The notes beneath the pieces were generated by a model. That model was given only the letters and a program-made list of their open reading frames with translations, searched no databases and had not been told where the DNA came from. A program made the translations under genes and the position numbers. This document shows positions 1 through 8,225 of a stretch of DNA of 64,000 bases, piece after piece. Source of the stretch: Endozoicomonas sp. Mp262 (GTDB taxonomy: Bacteria > Pseudomonadota > Gammaproteobacteria > Pseudomonadales > Endozoicomonadaceae). The stretch covers positions 1,166,501-1,230,500 of the forward strand of contig NZ_CP092489.1 of NCBI RefSeq assembly GCF_025643335.1. The letters run 5' to 3'. The first letter of the stretch is position 1; every line of letters begins with the position of its first letter.

Positions 1-1
1 G

Positions 2-94
2 GGAATTATTTATGCCGGTTCTGGTAACGACTTTGCCACCTCTGCAAGACAGGCAACCATTGAACTAAAAGATACTATCAATAAATTTCGTTAA
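2..94 (+). CDS. C-terminal fragment of an unidentified protein
   Basis: An open frame enters from the window edge and codes for 30 residues ending in ELKDTINKFR before a TAA stop. The tail looks helical and amphipathic. The spacing of A, LK, T and N residues faintly resembles the C-terminus of cytochrome b562, which would fit the cytochrome b561 gene downstream. However, the histidine heme ligand expected there is absent, so I do not assign it. A hairpin follows about 20 bases after the stop. Confidence 0.5.
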   Translation, partial: GIIYAGSGNDFATSARQATIELKDTINKFR

Positions 95-114
95 TCTATC
101 CTGATTCATTACCT

Positions 115-145
115 GTCAGCTAAGGTTTTATAAACCTTGGCTGAC
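115..145 (+). terminator. Stem-loop downstream of the first partial gene
   Basis: A 14-bp stem with one T-G wobble and a 3-base TAT loop lies 20 bases after the stop codon at 94. There is no strong T-run after it on the plus strand. It probably ends or stabilises the upstream transcript and separates it from cytochrome b561. Confidence 0.6.
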
Positions 146-303
146 AAAATAGAGTTTATTATAAATATAAAAAATCTAACCTAATGAAAAAATAAATTTT
201 CAAGCTATCCTACAGTTTTATATTGATTGAAAGGTCAGCCTGTATTTAAAGTAAATAGTACTTTAATGCAAAACCCATTAACAAATAAATCAGGATAAAA
301 CTT

Positions 304-837
304 ATGGACAACCAAAAATACCATATAACCATGCGGTTAATTCACTGGCTAATGGCGCTTATGCTATTAAGCCTTATCACTAGTGGTTGGTATATGACCC
401 ACCTGGAAGACAGTGTCAACTATAAATATGATATTTACCACTGGCATAAATCTTTTGGTGTCCTTGTACTCTTTTTATTAGTAGCCAGAATATTTTTTAG
501 ATGGGTTTATAAAGTGCCTCCTATACCTCATAGTCTTCCCCATCACGAAAAAAAATTAGCCAAAATTACACACTGGGTACTTTATCTCTTTATGTTTCTG
601 GTTCCTGCCAGTGGGTACCTGATGTCCGGAGCAGCCCCTAACAGAAAGGTCCCATTTTTCGGGCTGACTATGCCTGATATTGTTGATAAAAATCGAGAAC
701 TCGCTGATATTCTGCACAGTGTGCATATTTGGATTCCCTATATTTTTCTTGGAATCATTACTCTACATGTGATAGGGGCACTGAAACACCGGTACTTTGA
801 CAAGCCTGAAAATGATGTATTCCGTCGTATACTCTAA
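304..837 (+). CDS. cybB: Cytochrome b561 family membrane cytochrome
   Basis: A 177-residue di-heme b-type cytochrome of the inner membrane, expected to pass electrons between the quinone pool and periplasmic partners. Four membrane segments are visible, with the family's conserved histidines: MRLIHW near residue 14, YHWHKSFG near 45-48, KITHWVLY near 80, and the LHSVHIWIP/LHVIGALKHR pair in the last helix. Length is normal for the family (about 175-185). The ATG is preceded by a CAGGA ribosome-binding site at about 291. It is probably transcribed alone: a hairpin follows it and the next gene converges. The physiological partner cannot be told from the sequence. Confidence 0.93.
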   Translation: MDNQKYHITMRLIHWLMALMLLSLITSGWYMTHLEDSVNYKYDIYHWHKSFGVLVLFLLVARIFFRWVYKVPPIPHSLPHHEKKLAKITHWVLYLFMFLVPASGYLMSGAAPNRKVPFFGLTMPDIVDKNRELADILHSVHIWIPYIFLGIITLHVIGALKHRYFDKPENDVFRRIL

Positions 838-840
838 TAT

Positions 841-874
841 TAATGGGGAATAGTGTAAACCACGATTCCCCATT
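841..874. terminator. Hairpin between cybB and fic; shares 16 bp with the purE hairpin
   Basis: Arms AATGGGGAAT (842-851) and ATTCCCCATT (865-874) form a 10-bp stem with a 13-base loop. It sits 4 bases after the cybB stop and 30 bases from the end of the convergent fic gene, so it can serve both strands. Bases 841-856 recur as an exact reverse complement at 57924-57939, downstream of purE. Confidence 0.6.
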
Positions 875-903
875 TAGTAATGAGATAATATGGATATTAA
901 AGC

Positions 904-1962
904 TTAGCAGGTTGGCTCACGGGTTTTCTGCCACTGTGCCCCCCTTCCCCGTCCTTCTGCTATCAATAATCCCTCATCCCTGAATTGTTGGATCACTTTT
1001 TTCACCAGCTCCCGACTGACGGTTGGTAGTTGAATACAAATATCTGCCACTGAAAACAGACCTTCAGATTGTTCAATAGCCGTTCTGATTAACTGTGTTT
1101 TCGGAGCCCTGATTCCCTGCCGTCTCAGCGCACTAACCCGGTGTTCCCATTCCGAGTACGCCCCAATTAAAACATCCAGAAAAAACTCAATCCAGGGCAT
1201 GGGATTATGAATACCCTGGTGCCAATTCCTGACACTTTCTTTCAGTGCTTCATTATAGGCATCTTCATGCTGTGCAAAAATACGTTCAATGCTTATAAAC
1301 TGTCCCACCCGGTAGCCATTCAGCGATAGCATTAATAGCATTAACAATCGGCTAATACGGCCATTACCATCACTGAACGGGTGTATGCATAAAAAATCAA
1401 GAATCGCGGCACTGATTAGCAGTAGCGGATCGACTCCAGCTCTAAGCCCTTTGTGATATTGCCTGATAGTCTCACACATGGCCTGGTCAATATCTGCCGC
1501 TGGAATGGTACGATAGAGAGTACCGGTAATTATTCCTTTAGCATTCCGCTCGATAATATCCTTGTTAGTTGCTCGCCAACGTCCTCCTTCATGAAGTAAA
1601 TGCCCATACAACATGGCATGCAGCTGTCCGACCAAGCCTACAGAAACCTCCATATGCTCTGCTGGATCTACCACTAAGTCCAATCCATCTGAATAACCTG
1701 CAACTTGTCTTTCCAATGGTGTCGTGGGCTTTGCCTCTTTGAGAACCAGCTTCCTCACCACATTCGGAGAAATAAAGACGCTATCAAGATGATTACTCCT
1801 CTCAACAGACTCCAGCCAGGCAACCTGCCTCAAGGTGTCAAGTATTTCAGGTTGTTGCCTGATAATCTGATGCTGTCGCCCTTTGAACTCACCCAGCTGC
1901 CTGAAGGTTCGTAAATGCTGTGCTTTAAAACGGTATTCTGACAATTTGATCAATGTCTTCAT
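904..1962 (-). CDS. Fic-domain protein (probable AMPylator/NMP transferase)
   Basis: A 352-residue Fic family protein. The catalytic motif HPFSDGNGR is intact at residues 194-202, so transfer of AMP (or another nucleotide moiety) from NTP to a target hydroxyl is expected. The layout is an N-terminal Fic_N region, the Fic core, and a C-terminal winged-helix-like segment (about 285-340) as in many stand-alone Fic proteins. In the N-terminal helix, where class II Fic proteins carry the autoinhibitory (S/T)xxxE(G/N) motif, this one reads S56-NHL-D60-S61: Asp instead of Glu and Ser instead of Gly. The start has a G-rich ribosome site (GGGGG) just upstream. No antitoxin-like partner is adjacent. 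Target unknown. Confidence 0.9.
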   Translation of the reverse strand: MKTLIKLSEYRFKAQHLRTFRQLGEFKGRQHQIIRQQPEILDTLRQVAWLESVERSNHLDSVFISPNVVRKLVLKEAKPTTPLERQVAGYSDGLDLVVDPAEHMEVSVGLVGQLHAMLYGHLLHEGGRWRATNKDIIERNAKGIITGTLYRTIPAADIDQAMCETIRQYHKGLRAGVDPLLLISAAILDFLCIHPFSDGNGRISRLLMLLMLSLNGYRVGQFISIERIFAQHEDAYNEALKESVRNWHQGIHNPMPWIEFFLDVLIGAYSEWEHRVSALRRQGIRAPKTQLIRTAIEQSEGLFSVADICIQLPTVSRELVKKVIQQFRDEGLLIAEGRGRGAQWQKTREPTC

Positions 1963-2236
1963 GATACCCCCATTATCAGATAATTATCGGGTACTAATTT
2001 ATCAAACTAACCTATAAAAATCATTTAATAACCATAAAGTTAGAAGCTATATTTAGCCTTAAAAAATAAGATAAAAAATGTGTAATTCGTACGTTTTTTA
2101 TACGATTTAGCGGTAATCTTACCTTATCCTCTTCAATTAGCAGAAAATAGATCAAAAAACGTACTCCATACAACCAAATCAAACACTCATCTCCTACAGA
2201 ACTGTGTTAATTGATTCTGGGAGTGAGATACAGATA

Positions 2237-3604
2237 TTAAAGAATCGAACCTGCAACCAGCTCTTGCAAATGAAAGGCTTTATCATTCTGCTTTTTTAGT
2301 TTAACAGTGGAAATTGTATTATAACTATAGGTTTTTATAACAGAAGCTTTAACTAACCTATCTTCTTTTATTAATTTTATTTTTTCCCTATCAGCAAAAT
2401 CATTTAACACATTTATTTGCTTTTTAATTACAGGTATTTCAACTTGTTTTTCAACTTCGCTATTATAACCTGCCCAGTAATTTTCAGTTTCTTCCACATC
2501 TAAATCAAGAACCCTGGCAACTATGACAGGCTCTTTTTCCCTTTCAGGAATTTTCAAAACTGCAGAAACCTTAATTTTATTGATATTTTTCCCAATAAAT
2601 GCATCTGGATTCACCCTGGCAATTTCTTTCATCAAATGTTTCCAGGACTTTATATCAGGATAATATTTTTTTAATTTCATTGCGATTGAACTAAGAGAGT
2701 CACCTGATTTTACAGTATAAAAGTCCAGATTAAAAATATCTTTATGGCTCTTATACCCCCCTAAACTTTGTACCACCTGTATTTTTTTATTTAGACTTTT
2801 CTTGTCAACAGGCACAGCATTTATTCTATGCTGCTTCTTACTCGCAACTGCTAGTTTAGGCTTTTTGATACCATGTAGCCGGGCAAATAACTTTCTGGAA
2901 GGCAAATTCCGCAAGTCTTTTCTTTGAAAAAAACCATGCTTCTTACTGGCTGGTTTTACCTTATGGCTATCATCACCAGCATAATTTTCTATGGGGCTTT
3001 TTGGAGGAGTGGGGTCAACCTTACCCGCTATTTTTTTGAGTTTTTGTTGACTTACTTCTTTAGCTGACATTTTTTGTTTTGAAATCAGTTCAACGGTTGA
3101 CGGTCCAAATTTTTTTTCCACTCTTGATTTTGAAGCTAATAGCCTGTCTTTTTTCCAGGGTATAGACAACCTGTTAGCGGCCACAACCGGTGGTTGACTG
3201 GTTAAACGTATCTGCGGCAACAAAAAGTGGTATTTACCAAAAGACTTTCCTTCAGCTGAAAGCATCATCACCAATAAGTCAATATTCTGATCCATCATAG
3301 GCTCATTACTTTTGACTCGAATACTGGATTTACCTCGAAGATCCTTTTCTATAGAGGCTTGGAGGTCAGAAATATAGTACTTTCTATCTACTCTATGACG
3401 CATAAAATCGATTTTCGATGCCAGATCAACAATCACCGGACCTTTCATCATTTCTTCAGATTCAGCTATGTCAATCCTGGCTTCAAGAGGCTCATTGAGA
3501 GAGGACAAAACACGTATAGCCCCCATCTCATAAGCCAAACTGCCGGGCATAAAGCAGCCTATGATAAAAAAAACAGGCCATCTAGAAAGTTTTTTTAGCA
3601 CCAT
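2237..3604 (-). CDS. FimV-like LysM protein lacking the C-terminal TPR region
   Basis: A 455-residue exported protein. The N-terminus is a signal peptide, followed by a FimV-type domain with the LNEPLEARI signature near residues 37-45 and a run ending in YHFLLPQIRL. A basic, lysine-rich linker follows, then a LysM peptidoglycan-binding module (FYTVKSGDSLSSIA near 296-309). In Pseudomonas, FimV is about 900 residues, anchors in the cell wall and recruits polar machinery through a C-terminal cytoplasmic TPR domain. No obvious central membrane helix or TPR region is seen here, so this is a shortened relative, possibly a cell-wall-linked paralogue. It is a single gene with its own start (GGGG upstream). 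Confidence 0.8.
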   Translation of the reverse strand: MVLKKLSRWPVFFIIGCFMPGSLAYEMGAIRVLSSLNEPLEARIDIAESEEMMKGPVIVDLASKIDFMRHRVDRKYYISDLQASIEKDLRGKSSIRVKSNEPMMDQNIDLLVMMLSAEGKSFGKYHFLLPQIRLTSQPPVVAANRLSIPWKKDRLLASKSRVEKKFGPSTVELISKQKMSAKEVSQQKLKKIAGKVDPTPPKSPIENYAGDDSHKVKPASKKHGFFQRKDLRNLPSRKLFARLHGIKKPKLAVASKKQHRINAVPVDKKSLNKKIQVVQSLGGYKSHKDIFNLDFYTVKSGDSLSSIAMKLKKYYPDIKSWKHLMKEIARVNPDAFIGKNINKIKVSAVLKIPEREKEPVIVARVLDLDVEETENYWAGYNSEVEKQVEIPVIKKQINVLNDFADREKIKLIKEDRLVKASVIKTYSYNTISTVKLKKQNDKAFHLQELVAGSIL

Positions 3605-3672
3605 TTACCCCAAGCACAGGTTTCATTGCGATTAAACGCCATGAATGCACTATCGGCACTTTTTTAGTGTAC

Positions 3673-4437
3673 TCAAGTAACTGGCAACCACTTTTGTGGA
3701 ATGCTTTCTTCCCAACAAAATTTTCTGATTATATTTGACATTGTTTGGTCCAAAGGTGCTACAAAACTGAGTCCTGAACCAGTAACCGGATGAGTCAATG
3801 ACATTTCCACACAAGACAGTAATAAACGGCCAGCTGCCAGGTGCCTGGCAAAATAGCGATTATGCTTCCCCTTGCCATGCTTGGCATCACCAATAATTGG
3901 ATGAGATATATGTTTCAGATGCCTGCGAATTTGGTGCTTTCGACCTGTTTCCGGTGTTAACTGAAGCAATGAATAGCGACTTGTTGGATAGCGATCTATA
4001 CACACAGGCAATTCAATATCAGCCAGGCGCCTATAGTGGGTAATCGCATCCTGGGCAGGCTTATCTTTTTGCGCTTTTCTATCCGTTATTTTATCAAGTT
4101 GCTCTCTTAAAGCATGATCAATCAAACCTTTTTCATCTGTAACCCCTCGAACTATAGCCAGGTAGCTTTTTGATACGCTATGCTGCTGAAACTGCTCTCC
4201 GGCCAGTTTTGCCACCTCTGGAGACAAAGCAAATAATAGTACCCCTGAGGTGGGTTTATCTAATCTGTGTAGTGGGTAGACGCGCTGGCCAATCTGATCA
4301 CGAACCATCTGCATAGCAAAGCGAGTTTCATGACGATCAATCATTGAGCGGTGAACCAATAGCCCTGAAGGTTTATTAATAGCAACAAGATATTCATCCT
4401 GGTAAATGATAGGCAGTTGTTCTGGAAGTGGGTTCAT
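3673..4437 (-). CDS. truC: tRNA pseudouridine(65) synthase TruC
   Basis: A 254-residue RluA-family pseudouridine synthase. The catalytic motif HRLDKPTSGVLL (near residues 57-68, Asp nucleophile) is present, together with NKPSGLLVHRS at the start, TGRKHQIRRHLKHISHPIIGD near 165-185, and a C-terminal LTHPVTG. Length and these strings match TruC (about 260 residues), which modifies U65 of certain tRNAs, better than RluA, RluC or RluD; there is no S4 domain. It is transcribed on the minus strand downstream of the exported hypothetical gene, with 77 bases between them. Confidence 0.9.
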   Translation of the reverse strand: MNPLPEQLPIIYQDEYLVAINKPSGLLVHRSMIDRHETRFAMQMVRDQIGQRVYPLHRLDKPTSGVLLFALSPEVAKLAGEQFQQHSVSKSYLAIVRGVTDEKGLIDHALREQLDKITDRKAQKDKPAQDAITHYRRLADIELPVCIDRYPTSRYSLLQLTPETGRKHQIRRHLKHISHPIIGDAKHGKGKHNRYFARHLAAGRLLLSCVEMSLTHPVTGSGLSFVAPLDQTMSNIIRKFCWEESIPQKWLPVT

Positions 4438-4514
4438 TATTTAGCAGCAAAACGTAGTATTTTATAAATTAAATAAAGCAAAGTCACTGTATAAACATAC
4501 ATTCGCCCCTTTTT

Positions 4515-5720
4515 TTATTCCGGCTCAACCACAGAAGGGAGCTTTTCTGAAAAAGCTTTTATTTTATTAAAGTAAGGCCCGGAATGATAAATATTATTCC
4601 AACCCAGCAAAATAATAGATAATGTATTTCTAATCTGAGCCATATCAAAATCGATATTGCCGTCTAATGCTTGAACCATTTTCTGCGAGGGGCTATAGGC
4701 TGATAATATAGCTTTCTTTGTTTTTTCAACGGCAGGCACAGACTGCTTTCCCATCAAAAGAAAGCTAATTCCAACTTCAGCAATAATTACCGATTCTACA
4801 CGGGTAATAATTTCATCAATATTCTTTTCAAAATAATCAGTAATCCACTCAAGACTTTGATCACTCACAGGCTCTTGGAAATTACCACTTGCTGCAATAA
4901 CTAAATGAGCCATGCTGGTGATTTTTGTCATATATTGCTGGTCACTTAAAAGCACATCCTTATTATCAGGAAAAACTTTCTTAAAGGAGTTGGTAAATAT
5001 CTCTCTATAGTCACCGAGGTCAATATCTTTTAGCCAATACACCTGATAGGCTTGACGAGAAGCCCAGGCTCTTATCATATCAGGGTTAGTAAAACCTGGT
5101 TCAAAGTCAAAAGCTGATATTTTTTGTATTATTTTTTCATTATCATTTTTTAATTGCATGCCAAACTCACTAACCCTGTGTAACTCCGGTAATAATAAAT
5201 TTGCATAAAATATATGGTCATTAAACCATCTTGCCGTTTCACTTCTAAGTGCACGACAGACTTTATTGACACCCAAAAAACAAGATCCATCATCAATCTC
5301 TCTTTTTATTCTCTGGGTTCTATAGGTTGCGCAATAGACTCCTCTACTCAGTTCACTTAACCGGTCAGCAGATATATACAACTCATGCAAAATCGCATTA
5401 AGATAACTTTTATCACCGGTTGTTCGGTACATTTTTACAGCATATTCACCATCTTTCCTGAAAGAAAATCTGTAGGATAAATTATTTAAATTTTCCCTGA
5501 TCTGCTCAGATACCACCTCAGGGGCAATATTTTTTGGATTTAGGTCATCAGCAGCCAGTTTGGAGGTCGCAGGTTGATTTTGAACAGCACCTCCCATAAC
5601 CAATGATGACTGATATATAAATACGACAACAATAAATAATCTAAATAGTAGCATTATATTTACTTTTAAAAAGTGACTATCAATCAGGGCAATCATAGTT
5701 TTTTTACACATAACCGCCAC
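4515..5720 (-). CDS. Exported protein of unknown function
   Basis: A frame of 401 residues that I do not recognise with confidence. A hydrophobic stretch near residues 23-43 followed by GGAVQNQ looks like a signal peptide. The true start may therefore be the internal ATG at 5654 (MLLFRLF), while the ATG at 5720 has a better ribosome-like GAGTGG upstream; I cannot decide. The mature part is mostly alpha-helical, with three cysteines close together (GVYCATY, GSCFLG, VCRALR), which could form a disulfide in the periplasm, and many aromatic residues. It is followed on the same strand by truC. The upstream neighbour rsmG is divergent. Confidence 0.7.
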   Translation of the reverse strand: MAVMCKKTMIALIDSHFLKVNIMLLFRLFIVVVFIYQSSLVMGGAVQNQPATSKLAADDLNPKNIAPEVVSEQIRENLNNLSYRFSFRKDGEYAVKMYRTTGDKSYLNAILHELYISADRLSELSRGVYCATYRTQRIKREIDDGSCFLGVNKVCRALRSETARWFNDHIFYANLLLPELHRVSEFGMQLKNDNEKIIQKISAFDFEPGFTNPDMIRAWASRQAYQVYWLKDIDLGDYREIFTNSFKKVFPDNKDVLLSDQQYMTKITSMAHLVIAASGNFQEPVSDQSLEWITDYFEKNIDEIITRVESVIIAEVGISFLLMGKQSVPAVEKTKKAILSAYSPSQKMVQALDGNIDFDMAQIRNTLSIILLGWNNIYHSGPYFNKIKAFSEKLPSVVEPE

Positions 5721-5849
5721 TCAAGTATTCAGATATTAAAATAGTTACAAGAGCTGGTTGCAGATAGACTAGACAAGATGACTCATAACTCGACTCACTA
5801 AAACGATTGCAATACACTGCTTATCTTTTAACACTTGGAATAGCTGTAC

Positions 5850-6491
5850 ATGTCAAACGACCTTCTTGTGGAGCAGATTTACAACGGTGCCAATGAACTG
5901 TCTCTGCCACTCACTGAAATCCAAGCAAGGTCTCTGGGCCAATACGTCGAACTTCTGGCCAAGTGGAATAAAGCCTATAACTTAACAGCAGTTCGTGAAC
6001 CTGATCAGATGGTATCCCGCCATATTCTTGATAGCCTTAGCATTGTCCCTTACATCAAGGGAGATAATATCCTGGATGTGGGTTCTGGCCCTGGATTACC
6101 CGGTATACCTCTAGCTATCATGTATCCTGAAAAGCGTATTACGACCCTTGACAGTAATGGCAAAAAAACCCGCTTTATGACCCAGGCAAAGATAGAAATG
6201 GGCTTAAAAAACCTCACTGTGGTGAATACCCGGGTTGAATCCTATCAACCAGACCATCTCTTCGATGGTATAACATCCCGGGCTTTTAGCTCACTATCTG
6301 ATATGGTAGAAGGAACAAAACACCTATTAGCTGACTCAGGTGTTTATCTGGCGATGAAAGGGCTATATCCTGAAGAAGAGCTTAGCGAGCTGACGCAACA
6401 ATTCAGCTGTGAACTGGTAGAGTCTATATCTCTTAACGTTCCAGGCAGTGATGGAGAACGTCATCTCGTGATTCTGCGAAACAAGTATTAA
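5850..6491 (+). CDS. rsmG: 16S rRNA (guanine527-N7) methyltransferase RsmG (GidB)
   Basis: A 213-residue SAM-dependent methyltransferase that makes m7G527 in 16S rRNA; loss gives low-level streptomycin resistance in other bacteria. The SAM-binding motif ILDVGSGPGLPGIPLAI is near residues 74-90, preceded by SRHILDSLS, and TSRAFSSL is near 146. Length is normal. It heads the rsmG-parA-parB cluster (16 bases to parA). In Pseudomonas-type genomes mnmG lies directly upstream; here mnmG is 18 kb away on the other strand, so the gene now has its own promoter region. Confidence 0.97.
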   Translation: MSNDLLVEQIYNGANELSLPLTEIQARSLGQYVELLAKWNKAYNLTAVREPDQMVSRHILDSLSIVPYIKGDNILDVGSGPGLPGIPLAIMYPEKRITTLDSNGKKTRFMTQAKIEMGLKNLTVVNTRVESYQPDHLFDGITSRAFSSLSDMVEGTKHLLADSGVYLAMKGLYPEEELSELTQQFSCELVESISLNVPGSDGERHLVILRNKY

Positions 6492-6507
6492 ACGGTGGCA
6501 GAAGATT

Positions 6508-7305
6508 GTGGGAAAAATTCTTGCGATAACCAATCAAAAAGGGGGAGTGGGCAAGACTACTTCCTGCGTTAACCTGGCAGCCTCCCTGGCTGCCTCCGGC
6601 AGCCGGGTTCTGCTGGTAGACCTGGATCCACAAGGTAATGCCACCATGGGCAGTGGCGTCAATAAACATGACCTGAAATTTTCGGTTTACCATGTTCTAA
6701 CCGGGCGCTGCGAAGTAGAAAGCGCCCTATGCCAGCCCACTGACTCAGGCTTTGACGTGCTGCCAGCCAATGCAGATTTAACGGCAGCTGAAGTAGAACT
6801 GGTGAAAAAAAAGAATAAAGAGTCCAGGCTAAAAATGGCTTTGGAAAAAATACTGGATCAGTATGACTTCATTCTCATTGACTGCCCTCCCTCCCTTAAT
6901 ATGTTAACAGTCAATGCCATGGTGGCCGCACGAGGGGTAATTATCCCCATGCAATGCGAATACTATGCCTTGGAAGGGCTAACATCACTCATGGATACCA
7001 TCTCGGGAATAAGGAAAACCATTAATCCTGACCTGCATATTGAAGGCCTGCTGCGAACCATGTATGACCCCAGAACGAGTTTGACAACAGAGGTTTCAAG
7101 GCAATTAATCAGCCACTTTGGTGACCAGGTATATAAAACAGTGATTCCCAGAAATATCCGGTTGGCAGAGGCTCCCAGCCACGGCAAGCCCGTTATCACC
7201 TACGACAAAAACTCCCGTGGGGCCATTGCCTATTTAGCCTTGGCTGGAGAACTTCTTCGTAAGCAGGATTCCAGCAAAACAGTTAAGAAAACAGGAACCC
7301 GGTAA
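6508..7305 (+). CDS. parA: Chromosome partitioning ATPase ParA (Soj)
   Basis: A 265-residue deviant-Walker ParA ATPase. KGGVGKTTSCVNLA (residues 11-24) is the signature Walker A with the second lysine, LLVDLDPQGNAT (about 35-46) is the A' motif, and FILIDCPPS (about 122-130) is Walker B. It acts on the nucleoid with ParB bound at parS to move and position origins. The start is GTG at 6508, needed to keep the GKILAITNQKGG N-terminus. Three bases separate it from parB, so the two are co-translated. Two parS sites are found in recF in this same window. Confidence 0.97.
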   Translation: MGKILAITNQKGGVGKTTSCVNLAASLAASGSRVLLVDLDPQGNATMGSGVNKHDLKFSVYHVLTGRCEVESALCQPTDSGFDVLPANADLTAAEVELVKKKNKESRLKMALEKILDQYDFILIDCPPSLNMLTVNAMVAARGVIIPMQCEYYALEGLTSLMDTISGIRKTINPDLHIEGLLRTMYDPRTSLTTEVSRQLISHFGDQVYKTVIPRNIRLAEAPSHGKPVITYDKNSRGAIAYLALAGELLRKQDSSKTVKKTGTR

Positions 7306-7308
7306 CCC

Positions 7309-8199
7309 ATGGCGAAACAACGTTTAGGCACCAATCTGAATGCATTGTTGGGCAGTGCTAATCTGGATGCCTCAACCCCGGAGCATCTTTCAACAGACTC
7401 ATCAGCTCTTCCTGAACGCTCTGTCGAGCTTTTGGACTTGCCTGTAGAGTTCATTACCAGGGGCAAATACCAGCCACGAAGAGATATGCACCCTGATGCT
7501 CTTGAGGAGCTTGCAGAAAGCATTAAGGCGCAAGGTGTAATGCAACCCATTGTTGTTCGCCCCGTTACAGAGAATCGCTATGAAATTATTGCAGGTGAAC
7601 GACGCTGGCGAGCAGCCCAGATTGCCGGATTGGCAGATATCCCGGCATTGATTCGCGAAGTTCCCGACGAAGCTGCCGTGGCAATGGCCTTGATTGAAAA
7701 TATTCAGCGGGAAGACCTGAATCCGATAGAGGAAGCTATTGCCCTCTCGCGATTACAAAAGGAATTTGAACTAACCCAGCAGGAAGTCGCCCAGGCTGTT
7801 GGAAAATCCAGAACCGCCGTTACCAATCTCCTGAGGCTTATGTCCCTCGGATCTGAAGTGAAGAAAATGCTGGAGTACGGTGACCTGGAAATGGGACATG
7901 CCAGAGCACTGCTTACTCTTTCAGAAAAAGATCAACTGGACATCGCGCGAACTATTGTTGCCAAGGGACTATCTGTCAGGCAGGCAGAAGCATTGGTTAG
8001 ACGCCTTCAACAGCAGAGCCAGAAAAGCAATAAAAATAAAAAACGGATTGATCCTGATATTAAACGGCTTGAGGAAGATTTGGCCGAACGTATAGGAGCC
8101 AAGGTAGCGATACAATGCAATGCCAAAGGCAAAGGCAAGCTGGTTATCTCCTACAACAGTCTTGATGAACTGGATGGTGTTTTAGAACATATAAAATAA
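7309..8199 (+). CDS. parB: Chromosome partitioning protein ParB (Spo0J)
   Basis: A 296-residue ParB/Noc-type CTP-dependent DNA clamp. The N-terminal nuclease-like/CTP-binding part carries QPRRDMHPDALEELAESI and GERRWRAAQIAGL (about residues 50-105). The central helix-turn-helix reads TQQEVAQAVGKSRTAVTNLL (about 160-180). A lysine-rich hinge leads to the C-terminal dimerisation domain. It binds TGTTTCACGTGAAACA sites, two of which lie at 37240 and 37873. It forms an operon with parA and is followed by a weak bidirectional hairpin. Confidence 0.97.
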   Translation: MAKQRLGTNLNALLGSANLDASTPEHLSTDSSALPERSVELLDLPVEFITRGKYQPRRDMHPDALEELAESIKAQGVMQPIVVRPVTENRYEIIAGERRWRAAQIAGLADIPALIREVPDEAAVAMALIENIQREDLNPIEEAIALSRLQKEFELTQQEVAQAVGKSRTAVTNLLRLMSLGSEVKKMLEYGDLEMGHARALLTLSEKDQLDIARTIVAKGLSVRQAEALVRRLQQQSQKSNKNKKRIDPDIKRLEEDLAERIGAKVAIQCNAKGKGKLVISYNSLDELDGVLEHIK

Positions 8200-8202
8200 A
8201 AC

Positions 8203-8225
8203 AGGTGAGGTGTATAAACTCACCT
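8203..8225. terminator. Hairpin between convergent parB and the membrane-protein gene
   Basis: AGGTGAG (8203-8209) and CTCACCT (8219-8225) form a 7-bp stem with a 9-base loop in the 25-bp gap between convergent genes. There is no clear T-run. It is a plausible weak bidirectional terminator. Confidence 0.45.

Noticed and set aside
2-94. Cytochrome b562 as identity of the first fragment
   Set aside because: Similarity is limited to a few helical positions, and the C-terminal heme-ligand histidine is missing.
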